From RGIG7213 sp045124505 (lineage in GTDB: Bacteria; Bacillota; Clostridia; Oscillospirales; CAG-272), in contig JBGVLZ010000086.1 of assembly GCA_045124505.1 (NCBI GenBank), positions 90,702-154,701 on the forward strand: a DNA stretch of 64,000 nucleotides. The letters run 5' to 3'. Below the pieces are notes generated by a model. The model saw only the letters and a program-made list of their open reading frames with translations. It did no database searches and was not told the DNA's origin. The position numbers and the translations under genes were made by a program. How positions within the stretch are numbered: position 1 is the first letter of the stretch; each line of letters opens with the position of its first letter. Shown one piece after another: positions 49,324-57,215 of this stretch.

Positions 49324-50016
49324 TTATTTTTTATAAAAAATTCTGTGGAACACTTTTGTTATTTTACTCTTATATATCTGAGCTTTACCAAGCCATGACA
49401 TCGAATAAAGGTGTATGGAATACGTATTTTCAGTCATTTTCATAACACCCGTTATGTAGTTATACGGACAAAAATATTCTTTAGGGTATACTGTAACACC
49501 CGAAGCTGTCTGTATCTTTCCAATATCCCTTTTAAGTCCCTTGTCATTTAACAGTTTGGTCGTATATATAGGACAGCTTATCGGTGAAATTTTTCCGTTT
49601 TCATCAACAAGGCTCTCGCCGTCATATGCTTTCATATTTTCAATCAGAAAAGCATGTCCCTTGACAGCACCGAAGCCTGAGCCCGTATTTACATACTCGT
49701 CATCCTCAAATCCCATATAAGCTTCGTTACCGAGCAAAGTGTCGAAATTTTTTACTATTTCAACATCTGTATCAAGATAGATACCGCCCTCGTTATAAAC
49801 GATGTACAGCCTTGCATAGTCTGATACAAACGCCCACTTTTTAAGCTCATACGCCTGCTTTGTGTAAGGATGCGCATTCACATCGAAGTTGTCTTCATTC
49901 CATTCAATTATCTCATAATCGGGACAAAATTTTTTCCAGCTTTCAATGCATTTCAAAGCATCCTTCGGCTTTTCGCCCCTGCCAAACCAACAATAATGAA
50001 TTTTTTTAGGTATCAT
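49324..50016 (-). CDS. Family 32-like glycosyltransferase with DxD motif
   Basis: A 230-aa enzyme of the Gly_transf_sug/capsular GT32 type. PKKIHYCWFGRGEKPKDALK opens the domain. AFVSDYARLYIVYNEGGIYL followed by DTD (the metal-binding DxD) and VEIVKNFD is the family core, and GFEDDEYVNTGSGFGAVKGH lines the acceptor side. The C-terminus SIHLYSMSWLG carries the HxxxxSW element conserved in these proteins. Ribosome site AAAGG. The enzymes typically move Gal, GalNAc or Man, but the donor here is not known. Confidence 0.9.
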   Translation of the reverse strand: MIPKKIHYCWFGRGEKPKDALKCIESWKKFCPDYEIIEWNEDNFDVNAHPYTKQAYELKKWAFVSDYARLYIVYNEGGIYLDTDVEIVKNFDTLLGNEAYMGFEDDEYVNTGSGFGAVKGHAFLIENMKAYDGESLVDENGKISPISCPIYTTKLLNDKGLKRDIGKIQTASGVTVYPKEYFCPYNYITGVMKMTENTYSIHLYSMSWLGKAQIYKSKITKVFHRIFYKK

Positions 50017-50017
50017 T

Positions 50018-50839
50018 TCAGTTTGCCTTTGAATTTAATTTTTTCTTATGCAGATACATATATACGGGCTTCGGTAAAAGTCCCACAATAATCGGTCTTA
50101 ACGAATAGATATATTTCCATTTTGGAAGATCAAGCATCTTGACTGCCAGACGTGAAACATACGCTTCGTTAAAACGGTATTTGAATTTGCGCCTTGATGC
50201 GGCATCTCTGTCGTCACGCATTTTGTAAAGATGTTCGCTTAAATTTCTGCCTTTGTATCCCAAAGAATACACCTTTACCCACAGGTGCCAGTCCTCTACC
50301 CTGAGGAGCTTTTTATGCTCCGTATATCCGCCGACCTGCCTCATAACATCTGTCCTAACCATACACGGTGCATGGCAGTGTACCGTGCCGTGTACAAGCA
50401 TTTCGGGAATTGGATATTCTCTGGATGCGCTTCCTTTTCCCCATTCTCCGCTTTCGTCAAAATATATCATCGGACAGCTCACAAGTGCAATACTGTCATC
50501 TGACATCAAAACGGAAAGCTCCTTTTCAAAACGTTCAGGCAAAGATATATCGTCGCCGTCCATGCGTGCGATATACTCACCTTCAGCTTCTTTAAGGCAA
50601 TCGTTCAGCGTTTTGTTGAGTCCTGCGTTTTTTTCGTGCTTTATAAGCTTTATTTTATCGGGGAAGCGTGATACATAATCACATGCGATATCATATGTTT
50701 TGTCACTTGAACCGTCATCGCACAGTATCAATTCCCAATTATCATACGTCTGACACGTTATTGAATCTATAGCATCCGCCAAAGTTTTCTCACAGTTATA
50801 GATTCCCATCAATACCGAAATAAGAGGTCTGTGCGTCAT
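50018..50839 (-). CDS. Family 2 glycosyltransferase (ARMDxDD type)
   Basis: GT2 enzyme of 273 aa: PLISVLMGIYNCEKTLADAI, LCDDGSSDKTYDIACDYVSR and YIARMDGDDISLPERFEKEL. CHAPCMVRTDVMRQVGGYTE and RVEDWHLWVKV follow, as in rhamnosyl- or galactosyltransferase-like members. The start overlaps the stop of the GT4 gene by 4 bases. It is basic at the C-terminus. Confidence 0.9.
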   Translation of the reverse strand: MTHRPLISVLMGIYNCEKTLADAIDSITCQTYDNWELILCDDGSSDKTYDIACDYVSRFPDKIKLIKHEKNAGLNKTLNDCLKEAEGEYIARMDGDDISLPERFEKELSVLMSDDSIALVSCPMIYFDESGEWGKGSASREYPIPEMLVHGTVHCHAPCMVRTDVMRQVGGYTEHKKLLRVEDWHLWVKVYSLGYKGRNLSEHLYKMRDDRDAASRRKFKYRFNEAYVSRLAVKMLDLPKWKYIYSLRPIIVGLLPKPVYMYLHKKKLNSKAN

Positions 50840-51975
50840 TTTCCTGTTCCTATAAGCCGTTTTCTGTCGTCTATAATATGGGAAATAAGCTCTTTCTGTT
50901 CAAATTTCGTCACCGCAAAGTTTCTTGAAGCTGATGCAAATTTTTCTCGTTGCTCATCATTCTCATACATTTGGTACATTGCAGCCTTCAAGCTGTCAAC
51001 ATCCGCTTTAATCACGGTCACGCCCGTCACACCGTTGCTCATTGCATCAATGGGACCCGGAATATCCGTAACAATAACAGGCACACCCATCGCTTCAGCC
51101 TCTATAACAGAACTTCCAAAACCCTCTCTGTAGCTTGGCAAAATAAACACGTCCATCGCCGCATAATATCTTTCAGGATCATTTACATTGCCTGTAAAAA
51201 CAACATGAGGATTTTTTTCAGCCTCTGCAACAGCGCTGTCCTCCGTTTCCTTTCTTCCTATCATAAGAAGATACGAATCAGTCTTTACAGTCGATATCTC
51301 CTTGAATGCCTCAAATAGCTCATAAACACCCTTGTCCTTTGTAATTCGTCCTACAAAACCGTAGACAAACGCATCGTTCGGTATACCATATTCTTTTTTT
51401 ATTTGATCGCGCCATGTGATTTTTTTCGCTGCATCGAATCGTTGCGTATCAACCCCCGATGCACTTCCGTTCCATACAACAGAACTTTTTTTCTCACTGT
51501 ACAATCCTTCAGATCTGCTGAATTTAAGATTTCCGAAGCTGTCGGGCTCTATCCATGTGGAAAGCCTACACACCGTTTTTTCTATCACCTTGAATATTTT
51601 CCTTTTTATCCCGCTGAAGCTTACATAAACTATCCCCCACTGACAATAAAGGCGCACGGGAATTTTTGCAAGCTTAGAAGCAAGGGATGCATAAAGTGAT
51701 GCGTTTGGCGTTGAATACTGTATAAGATCAAATTTTTCTCTTTTAAATATCTTGTACATTTCATAGGTTGCTTTGATTCCGTAAAGATTTATTCCCCTCT
51801 TCATTTTAACGGGAAAATAGTGTATATAATCAGGCAAGCTTTTTGCAAATTCATCATCTTCATTACAAATAAATGAAATATCAAATTCACCGTCTTCGTG
51901 CATACCGGCAGCTGTTGGCAATACAAACGACTTTATCGTTCCGGGAACAGTCGTTATAAAACAAATCTTTTTCAT
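50836..51975 (-). CDS. Family 4 glycosyltransferase
   Basis: Retaining GT-B enzyme of 379 aa and the only clear GT4 of the cluster. The N-terminal acceptor domain includes QYSTPNASLYASLASKLAKI. The C-terminal donor domain has VYGFVGRITKDKGVYELFEA and PSYREGFGSSVIEAEAMGVP with the E-x7-E motif. It resembles PglA- and CapM-like enzymes. AAGGTAAAA lies before the ATG. It probably acts early in assembling the repeat unit, though this is inferred only from family tendencies. Confidence 0.92.
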   Translation of the reverse strand: MKKICFITTVPGTIKSFVLPTAAGMHEDGEFDISFICNEDDEFAKSLPDYIHYFPVKMKRGINLYGIKATYEMYKIFKREKFDLIQYSTPNASLYASLASKLAKIPVRLYCQWGIVYVSFSGIKRKIFKVIEKTVCRLSTWIEPDSFGNLKFSRSEGLYSEKKSSVVWNGSASGVDTQRFDAAKKITWRDQIKKEYGIPNDAFVYGFVGRITKDKGVYELFEAFKEISTVKTDSYLLMIGRKETEDSAVAEAEKNPHVVFTGNVNDPERYYAAMDVFILPSYREGFGSSVIEAEAMGVPVIVTDIPGPIDAMSNGVTGVTVIKADVDSLKAAMYQMYENDEQREKFASASRNFAVTKFEQKELISHIIDDRKRLIGTGK

Positions 51976-51977
51976 TT

Positions 51978-52805
51978 TTACCTTTTAACCCTTAGGAAAA
52001 TATTGTAAAACTTCTTTCGAAGCACAGCAGGCATCATTATCTGAACCACATACCGTATGAAAACATTCAGACGGTATCTGTGTCCGCTTATAATACCGTG
52101 CTTGTACATATATCTCTGAAGCGTTTTTTCGCTTTCGTAATATTTTCTACCGCCTCTGCGGTCATAAGATCTGTCGCTTACGCCGACATAGCATAAAACA
52201 TCGTCCATATTTGCAAATCTTGCACCGATCTGAGCCATACGTATCCATAGATAATAATCTTCATTGAAATACATCGGAAGATATCCGCCGCTTTCCTGCA
52301 CCTTGCTCTTGCGGTACATGACCGTCATATGGTTAAACGGGCATCTTTTTATCAAATACTTTTTTATTTTCTCATCCGTAAGCGGAACCTTTCTCATTCC
52401 GAGAAGCTCCGTTGTTTCCTTTGAAAATTCTCTTATCGAACCGCCTACAACGTCAAAAGAATCATCTTCGAAATATTTGAGAGTTTTCTCAAATCTGTCA
52501 GGAAACGCAACATCATCAGCATCCATAACTGCGACAAGTTCATTTGTGCAAGCATCAAGCGCCGTCTGTCTTGAACGTGCATGATCGTCTTCAGAATCGG
52601 TATATATTACACGGCACTCCCCTTCCAGAGAACGCACGCACTCAAGGAGTCTGCCCCTCGGACGGTCGGCGCAAACAACGATCTCCGAAGGCGGCACTGT
52701 CTGATGTACAATGCTTTTATAGGCGCGTAAAAAATCCTCTGTGTCATCATATTTACAAACGCAGATAAAAACGGAATATTTCATATCATTACATTGTTTT
52801 TGCAT
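51978..52805 (-). CDS. Family 2 glycosyltransferase, first gene of the glycan operon
   Basis: GT2 enzyme of 275 aa: YSVFICVCKYDDTEDFLRAY, VHQTVPPSEIVVCADRPRGR, and LVAVMDADDVAFPDRFEKTL. The later PFNHMTVMYRKSKVQESGGY and NEDYYLWIRMAQIGARFAN are GT2 acceptor-side blocks. I kept the ATG at 52805 because AAGG lies 9 bases upstream; a second ATG at 52784 lacks a ribosome site. A promoter is seen at 52948-52976, giving a leader of about 135 bases. Confidence 0.9.
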   Translation of the reverse strand: MQKQCNDMKYSVFICVCKYDDTEDFLRAYKSIVHQTVPPSEIVVCADRPRGRLLECVRSLEGECRVIYTDSEDDHARSRQTALDACTNELVAVMDADDVAFPDRFEKTLKYFEDDSFDVVGGSIREFSKETTELLGMRKVPLTDEKIKKYLIKRCPFNHMTVMYRKSKVQESGGYLPMYFNEDYYLWIRMAQIGARFANMDDVLCYVGVSDRSYDRRGGRKYYESEKTLQRYMYKHGIISGHRYRLNVFIRYVVQIMMPAVLRKKFYNIFLRVKR

Positions 52806-52947
52806 ATTTCAGAGCCTTATTACAATCTTCTTTATATAAAAGGATGAAAAAATAATATATGTCAAAATCAGGAAAACTGCTCCCGATTTTCTTAAAAGCG
52901 ATTTTTATTTTCACCTTAAAACATTATGGCATAATAACCTATCGTTA

Positions 52948-52976
52948 TTATACCACACAAAAGCACACAAATCAAT
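52948..52976 (-). promoter_or_regulatory. Promoter of the glycosyltransferase operon
   Basis: On the minus strand TTGATT (52971-52976) and TATAAT (52948-52953) with a 17-base spacer. It should drive thirteen tightly packed genes down to 39962. Confidence 0.65.
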
Positions 52977-53094
52977 ACTTGTATTTTAATTATTGACTGT
53001 TTTATTCTTTCTTTTAGCGAAAATATTTAGCAAGCACATATTAAATAAACAATATATTTACACACAGTTACTGAAAAACAGCAAAAAAAACGTG

Positions 53095-53100
53095 TATAAT
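53095..53100 (+). promoter_or_regulatory. -10 box of S24/S26-like gene B
   Basis: TATAAT at 53095-53100, preceded by GTG, 25 bases before the ATG at 53125. No convincing -35 box is present at the usual distance. Confidence 0.45.
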
Positions 53101-53124
53101 AAATGAGCGAAATGAGGTGGCAGC

Positions 53125-53565
53125 ATGCAAAAAAACAAAAGAGTATTTTCAGCCGATGAGCTTGTTCCCGAAATAAAAAAAATCGTTGAGGAAGGCGGTG
53201 TTTTTCCGCTTGTAGTCACCGGTATCAGCATGCGCCCGTTTCTTTCCCCGGGTGTTGATACCGTATTTATAGAAAAAGCTGACAAAAACACTTTGACGTG
53301 CGGAGATCCCGTTTTTATTTACAGAAACGGCTGTGCTATTTTGCACAGAATATACAAATTGACCGATGAAGGATTTTTCATGAAAGGCGATGCGCATATA
53401 AAATCAGACGGGTTCTTCTCATACAATGACATCGTGGGTGTTGTAAAATATGCCATAAACGAAAAAACAAACAAAAAAAGGAAGCTGAACACCCCACTCA
53501 TACGCTTTCTTGTAAAGCTCAACAGAATAAGAATTCATATTTTTAATTTTTTCAAGGGCAAATAA
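53125..53565 (+). CDS. S24/S26 peptidase-like protein without membrane anchor (B)
   Basis: A 146-aa relative of the 34218-34685 product. VVTGISMRPFLSPGVDTVFI carries candidate nucleophile Ser35, then LTCGDPVFIYRNGC, and AILHRIYKLT with His74. A helical start (SADELVPEIKKIVEEGG) replaces any membrane anchor, and a basic C-terminal helix (RFLVKLNRIRIHIFNFFKG) may touch the membrane. GAGGTGG precedes the ATG. It stands alone on the plus strand between the glycan operon and the secreted-protein genes. Such proteins may cleave or act on a peptide partner; none is proven here. Confidence 0.75.
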   Translation: MQKNKRVFSADELVPEIKKIVEEGGVFPLVVTGISMRPFLSPGVDTVFIEKADKNTLTCGDPVFIYRNGCAILHRIYKLTDEGFFMKGDAHIKSDGFFSYNDIVGVVKYAINEKTNKKRKLNTPLIRFLVKLNRIRIHIFNFFKGK

Positions 53566-53601
53566 AAATACTTACAAAAACTTACTTAAACCAAGCAAAC
53601 A

Positions 53602-53639
53602 GCTCACGATCGGAATTTTCCGACCGTGAGCCGTTTTAT
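53602..53639. terminator. Bidirectional terminator
   Basis: Inverted repeat GCTCACG-TCGGA / TCCGA-CGTGAGC with single-base mismatches and a short loop (53602-53631), then CGTTTTAT. It separates the convergent ends of the S26-like gene B and the sorting-signal protein gene. Confidence 0.8.
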
Positions 53640-53640
53640 G

Positions 53641-54381
53641 TTATGCTATATTTGTATATCTGCGTTTTTTAATAACCGCACCGACGCCGAGCAAAGATAC
53701 TGCCAAGCAAGCGATAATAACCGTCACACCGTCACCCGTTTCGGGGTTTTCTGTATCTCTTACCGATGCAAAACGCATAAACTGCTCTGCCCCCTCACCG
53801 CCAGAAATGCGCCAGCCCTTTTCTGTATATTCAAAATCGATCGGCAGCCACTTCTGCTCCTGATTCATATAATCCGCTTTAAGCAAAACCGTATCAGAAT
53901 CAACCACCTTTATACATTCGTCAAGAGTACTTTCAGATATAAGACGTGGAACAGGCGGCCAGCCCTCATAGAACTGTGAATCAACACGGTACATTTTATT
54001 ATCAAGCATAAAAATCGCCCAATTAAACTGTACATTGTTCTGTATATAATCATCGGTCAAAAATTTACCTATGTGATCATACCAAAATGACGGCTTGCCG
54101 TAATCACCGTCAAGAAGATAAAAAACAAGATCATCGGGCGGCTCAAATCTGAACAAATTCAAAAGACGGTTGAATGTTTCTTTGTCCGTCACTTCTGTGC
54201 CGCCAAGTTTGTCTATATTTATGTCACCCGATGTTTCTCGCAGAGTCAGGTGAAATCCGTTCATTTTTGTTATAAGCTCTTTCGCCTCACTTTTAGTTAT
54301 AGCTTGTTCTGCTAACGGCGAAATATTAAGCAATGAAAATGAAATAAACACAAAGCATATAAAAACTAAAACTTTTTTCAT
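53641..54381 (-). CDS. Secreted protein with NPETG-type sortase sorting signal
   Basis: A 246-aa exported protein: signal peptide (MKKVLVFICFVFISFSLLNI), a mature region of unknown fold containing FHLTLRETSGDINIDKLGGT and WAIFMLDNKMYRVDSQFYEG, and a C-terminal sorting signal. That signal is NPETGD (212-217), a hydrophobic stretch (VTVIIACLAVSLLGVGAVI) and KKRRY. It should be linked to peptidoglycan by a sortase that is not in the window. I chose ATG at 54381 (AGGGG upstream) over an in-frame start 45 bases earlier. It follows the papain-like protein gene by 19 bases and is probably co-expressed. Confidence 0.8.
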   Translation of the reverse strand: MKKVLVFICFVFISFSLLNISPLAEQAITKSEAKELITKMNGFHLTLRETSGDINIDKLGGTEVTDKETFNRLLNLFRFEPPDDLVFYLLDGDYGKPSFWYDHIGKFLTDDYIQNNVQFNWAIFMLDNKMYRVDSQFYEGWPPVPRLISESTLDECIKVVDSDTVLLKADYMNQEQKWLPIDFEYTEKGWRISGGEGAEQFMRFASVRDTENPETGDGVTVIIACLAVSLLGVGAVIKKRRYTNIA

Positions 54382-54400
54382 AATTTTACCCCTAGCATTG

Positions 54401-56872
54401 TTATTGTTTACATATAATATACCCACCGGTATTTATTATTGCGGTATGTAGCTCATTTTTCGTCACAATAAATTCTCCCAAATATGGATACCCATTATTT
54501 TCACCAAGACAATTGCAATCTCTTAAAATATAATTATCAGTTACAGAATCATATCCGACAAGGCAGATGTAATGGCCGTATTCAGAAGAATATCCGGTAT
54601 AATAACTCGGTAAATAGCCCCGTGGTTTTACAAGTAAAGCAACGGGACAATTACCATTCAAACTACCGCTGATATAAGTGTGCATAGTATTGATGTTGGA
54701 CATAGCTGTGTATTTATAATATTTGTAAGTAAGTGCATCAAAATAATTATCATTAAGCAAATTTACTAACATATATAAAAGCATGTTCTCTCCACCTGCT
54801 TCATTATACAGAGTATTTTGCTTAGCAGATATATCGATCCCAGATACCTCGCCATCCAAATCAAAGTAAGTCAATATCTGCAATGAAGTTGCCGCACTGC
54901 ACCAATCGTCCGTACGTTGCATTATTATCGGAACATCCATACCTACCTTTGTCAAGTACCACCTATCTCCGTCGGAGATCGTTGAGGGGCGGTTTGAAAG
55001 AGAATTATCATTGTTATACGTAAGATATGACGAAGAACTTCCAACATTGACAAACGTATATGAAGTTCCTATGGAATTGTACACTATATGCCATAATCCA
55101 TAATTATTATAACTACCATTGCTATATGTAATTGAAGATACCAGAGAAATATTGTCATTATCGTCTGCTTGCAGATACATATTTTCTCCTTCTGTAATTG
55201 CAAAGGAAAGTGTATATCTGCCATTTCCGACATAATTTATCGCAACGTACTGGCTTTGCGGCTTTGTTGAGCCTGTTACGTTTATCACACCCTGCACCGA
55301 AGGAATATGAGAGGATGAGGACTGCGTTCTGGTAATATATCTTTTCGTTGTTTCCGTTGTCGATATTCTGTATAAGCCTTTATCGCTTACACCCGCCGTA
55401 GGTGTCTCGGCAAAATCTTCACTGTATCTGACAACAACGTAAGGACGTCTTTCAGTTGTAGAATACTCCATTGTACGGACATACATATAATTTTTCTGGG
55501 ACTCATCACTCGATTTAAGCATTATTCCGTAATTAGGACTTCCGCTTTTCCACTGCTTAAATATTTTTAATAACTCAATACCATAATAGCTGTATGATTC
55601 CGCGCCGGGAATGGTAATTTCTTCTCTTACCGCTGTGCTGTAAGAGGAGAACAGGGTAGATGAAACCGTAGTGGATGTACTTCCCCAAGATTCAGTCATT
55701 CTATACGCATCAAGTGTCGGAATCGGTGTTGTTTCATTGTTGCAGCAATACATATAATATTTTACAGACTCAACATCTTCTATATTATCTATTCTGTTCA
55801 TTACATAATTTGCCGCTGACGGAAGCTTTATTATCATTCTTCTCGGTGAATCCGATGATGATGTTTTACCTATTATTATTCTCGAAGACGAGGGATTCAT
55901 ACTTGTGCTTCCGGATTTTATTTCGGAATCCACAATATCGGATGTTGCTGTATAAAGCACAGCAGGGTCAACCGTTACGGGATACGATGCTGTCTGTAAA
56001 AACGAATCATCAACGGTTATTGTATACAGAATACTTCCGTTTTCGTTCTGAACTGCATTGACAGCGCCCGTACCCTCGGTACCGTTTGAATCATAAATAA
56101 CAAGTTCACCGAAATACGCCTTTACATCACCGTTTGTATCGGTAAGCACGTATTCGCCGTCTATACATACAAGCTCAAGACCGACGGCTTCTACAATAAA
56201 TTCAAACTCATTGTCAGACGGAAGTGAATTAAGTATGATATCTTCCTTGATTCCGCTGAACAAGGGGGTGTATACAAGCTGTGTTTCATTTCCGAAGACA
56301 CCGTTATATCTTACGGTATTTTCAACCTTAACACCGTCGGCAGCTGTGCCGTTCGGCATAATATCTATCTTATATTCATCATATGTGACCGATATAGGTG
56401 CATTTGCGCTGACCTTTTTCGGAAGTCTGACATTTACATCATTGTCGGGATTTACATACGATGATGTTGCGTTGTTGAATTCAAGACGGTTTGATTTATC
56501 CTTTATATTCCCCTTGTCATCTTTGAATTTGATATTTTCGGAAAATATCATCTTTGACAAGGTTCCGTCTTTGTTTTGATAAACAAGCGCATTTAATTCT
56601 TCTTCTTTATTTTGTAATCGTTTGACAGAATCATTTTCTTCAAGGAAGCTCCTGTCAACAAAGCTCGGCACGTCATCATCCGGCAGCGTTGCTTTTTCAA
56701 GCTCTGCCTTTGTCATTGTGCCGTTTTGTAATGCCAAGGAATCAAATAACTCGCTATCTTTAAATGATTTAAGCGACAGCGGGGTAGTGTCTGATGCGAA
56801 AACTACCGATGAAAACGGGAAAACTGACAGCATGATAGCTGTGATGATTAAAATTGATACGATTTTTTTCAT
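54401..56872 (-). CDS. Large secreted protein with DNRLRE-like, lectin-like and papain-like domains
   Basis: An 823-aa exported protein with signal peptide (MKKIVSILIITAIMLSVFPF). Residues to about 300 form a beta-rich region with VSANAPISVTYDEYKIDIMP. Residues about 305-480 resemble a DNRLRE/carbohydrate-binding-like module (TATSDIVDSEIKSGSTSMNP). About 490-640 resembles a ricin-type beta-trefoil (GLYRISTTETTKRYI, NMYLQADDNDNISLVSSI, RWYLTKVG). The C-terminal 178 residues are a papain-like C39/C70-type peptidase with Cys658 in QRTDDWCSAATS, His767 in EYGHYICLVGYD and Asp785 in YILRDCN. All three catalytic residues are present. It has no anchor of its own. An 11-codon ORF and a strong promoter precede it. 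Confidence 0.85.
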   Translation of the reverse strand: MKKIVSILIITAIMLSVFPFSSVVFASDTTPLSLKSFKDSELFDSLALQNGTMTKAELEKATLPDDDVPSFVDRSFLEENDSVKRLQNKEEELNALVYQNKDGTLSKMIFSENIKFKDDKGNIKDKSNRLEFNNATSSYVNPDNDVNVRLPKKVSANAPISVTYDEYKIDIMPNGTAADGVKVENTVRYNGVFGNETQLVYTPLFSGIKEDIILNSLPSDNEFEFIVEAVGLELVCIDGEYVLTDTNGDVKAYFGELVIYDSNGTEGTGAVNAVQNENGSILYTITVDDSFLQTASYPVTVDPAVLYTATSDIVDSEIKSGSTSMNPSSSRIIIGKTSSSDSPRRMIIKLPSAANYVMNRIDNIEDVESVKYYMYCCNNETTPIPTLDAYRMTESWGSTSTTVSSTLFSSYSTAVREEITIPGAESYSYYGIELLKIFKQWKSGSPNYGIMLKSSDESQKNYMYVRTMEYSTTERRPYVVVRYSEDFAETPTAGVSDKGLYRISTTETTKRYITRTQSSSSHIPSVQGVINVTGSTKPQSQYVAINYVGNGRYTLSFAITEGENMYLQADDNDNISLVSSITYSNGSYNNYGLWHIVYNSIGTSYTFVNVGSSSSYLTYNNDNSLSNRPSTISDGDRWYLTKVGMDVPIIMQRTDDWCSAATSLQILTYFDLDGEVSGIDISAKQNTLYNEAGGENMLLYMLVNLLNDNYFDALTYKYYKYTAMSNINTMHTYISGSLNGNCPVALLVKPRGYLPSYYTGYSSEYGHYICLVGYDSVTDNYILRDCNCLGENNGYPYLGEFIVTKNELHTAIINTGGYIICKQ

Positions 56873-56906
56873 TAGTTTTTGTTCCTTTCTTTTTTTAAAA
56901 TTTTGT

Positions 56907-56942
56907 TTACTTGTAGCCGTGATGGAAAATTGTACTTGCCAT
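56907..56942 (-). CDS. 11-codon leader ORF MASTIFHHGYK
   Basis: A start codon with one of the best ribosome sites in the window (GAAAGAGGTGATACCG before ATG) opens an ORF of only 11 codons, MASTIFHHGYK, ending 34 bases before the start of the papain-like protein gene. It lies on the transcript made from the promoter at 57018-57046. It may be a regulatory leader peptide, a signalling peptide or a translational enhancer for the downstream gene. I do not recognise the sequence. Confidence 0.55.
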   Translation of the reverse strand: MASTIFHHGYK

Positions 56943-57017
56943 CGGTATCACCTCTTTCTTGTTATATTTAAGGCTGTAATGAATCTTTAGAAAAATATAA
57001 TTGCCTTTTCTGAATTA

Positions 57018-57066
57018 ATTATAACATAAAACTTTTTTTCTGTCAATAAATCACTGATTGTGATTT
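57018..57066 (-). promoter_or_regulatory. Consensus promoter with adjacent palindrome
   Basis: On the minus strand TTGACA (57041-57046) and TATAAT (57018-57023), spacer exactly 17. Just upstream is the palindrome AAATCAC-TGATT-GTGATTT (57048-57066), a candidate regulator site. Confidence 0.75.
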
Positions 57067-57162
57067 TTGACAAAATTTAACTTTAGCACTTGTGCAAAAT
57101 ACACAACAAGAATGGCCGTCAACTGCTCGGCAACTCATAACCGACGATTATTTCCGATCAAA

Positions 57163-57197
57163 AAAAGGCAAAGAAGTCTCACATTCTCTGCCTTTTT
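57163..57197 (-). terminator. Terminator of the capsule-regulation operon
   Basis: Inverted repeat AAAAAGGCA / TGCCTTTTT with further AGAA/TTCT pairing, 19 bases after the stop of the LCP gene. T-runs on both sides. Confidence 0.75.
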
Positions 57198-57215
57198 CAT
57201 ATATTCGTTACAATG

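Larger units (their letters stand above)
52806..53124. other. Divergent control region of the glycan operon and S26-like gene
   Basis: A 319-base gap. It holds the minus-strand glycan promoter and a long leader with an imperfect hairpin (52864-52890, arms AAAATC/GATTTT with GGGA/TCCT inside), plus the plus-strand promoter region near 53095. The leader hairpin lacks a T-run, so it is not a plain terminator. I see no small ORF with a good ribosome site in it. Confidence 0.5.
56873..57215. other. Control region of the papain-like protein gene
   Basis: A 343-base gap holding, on the minus strand, an 11-codon leader ORF (56907-56942), a leader of about 70 bases, a consensus promoter (57018-57046) with an abutting palindrome (57048-57066), and beyond that the terminator of the upstream operon (57163-57197). 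In 57067-57162 I see nothing further. Confidence 0.6.

Noticed and set aside
52862..52890. Terminator in the glycan operon leader
   Set aside because: The hairpin is imperfect and not followed by a T-run on either strand.
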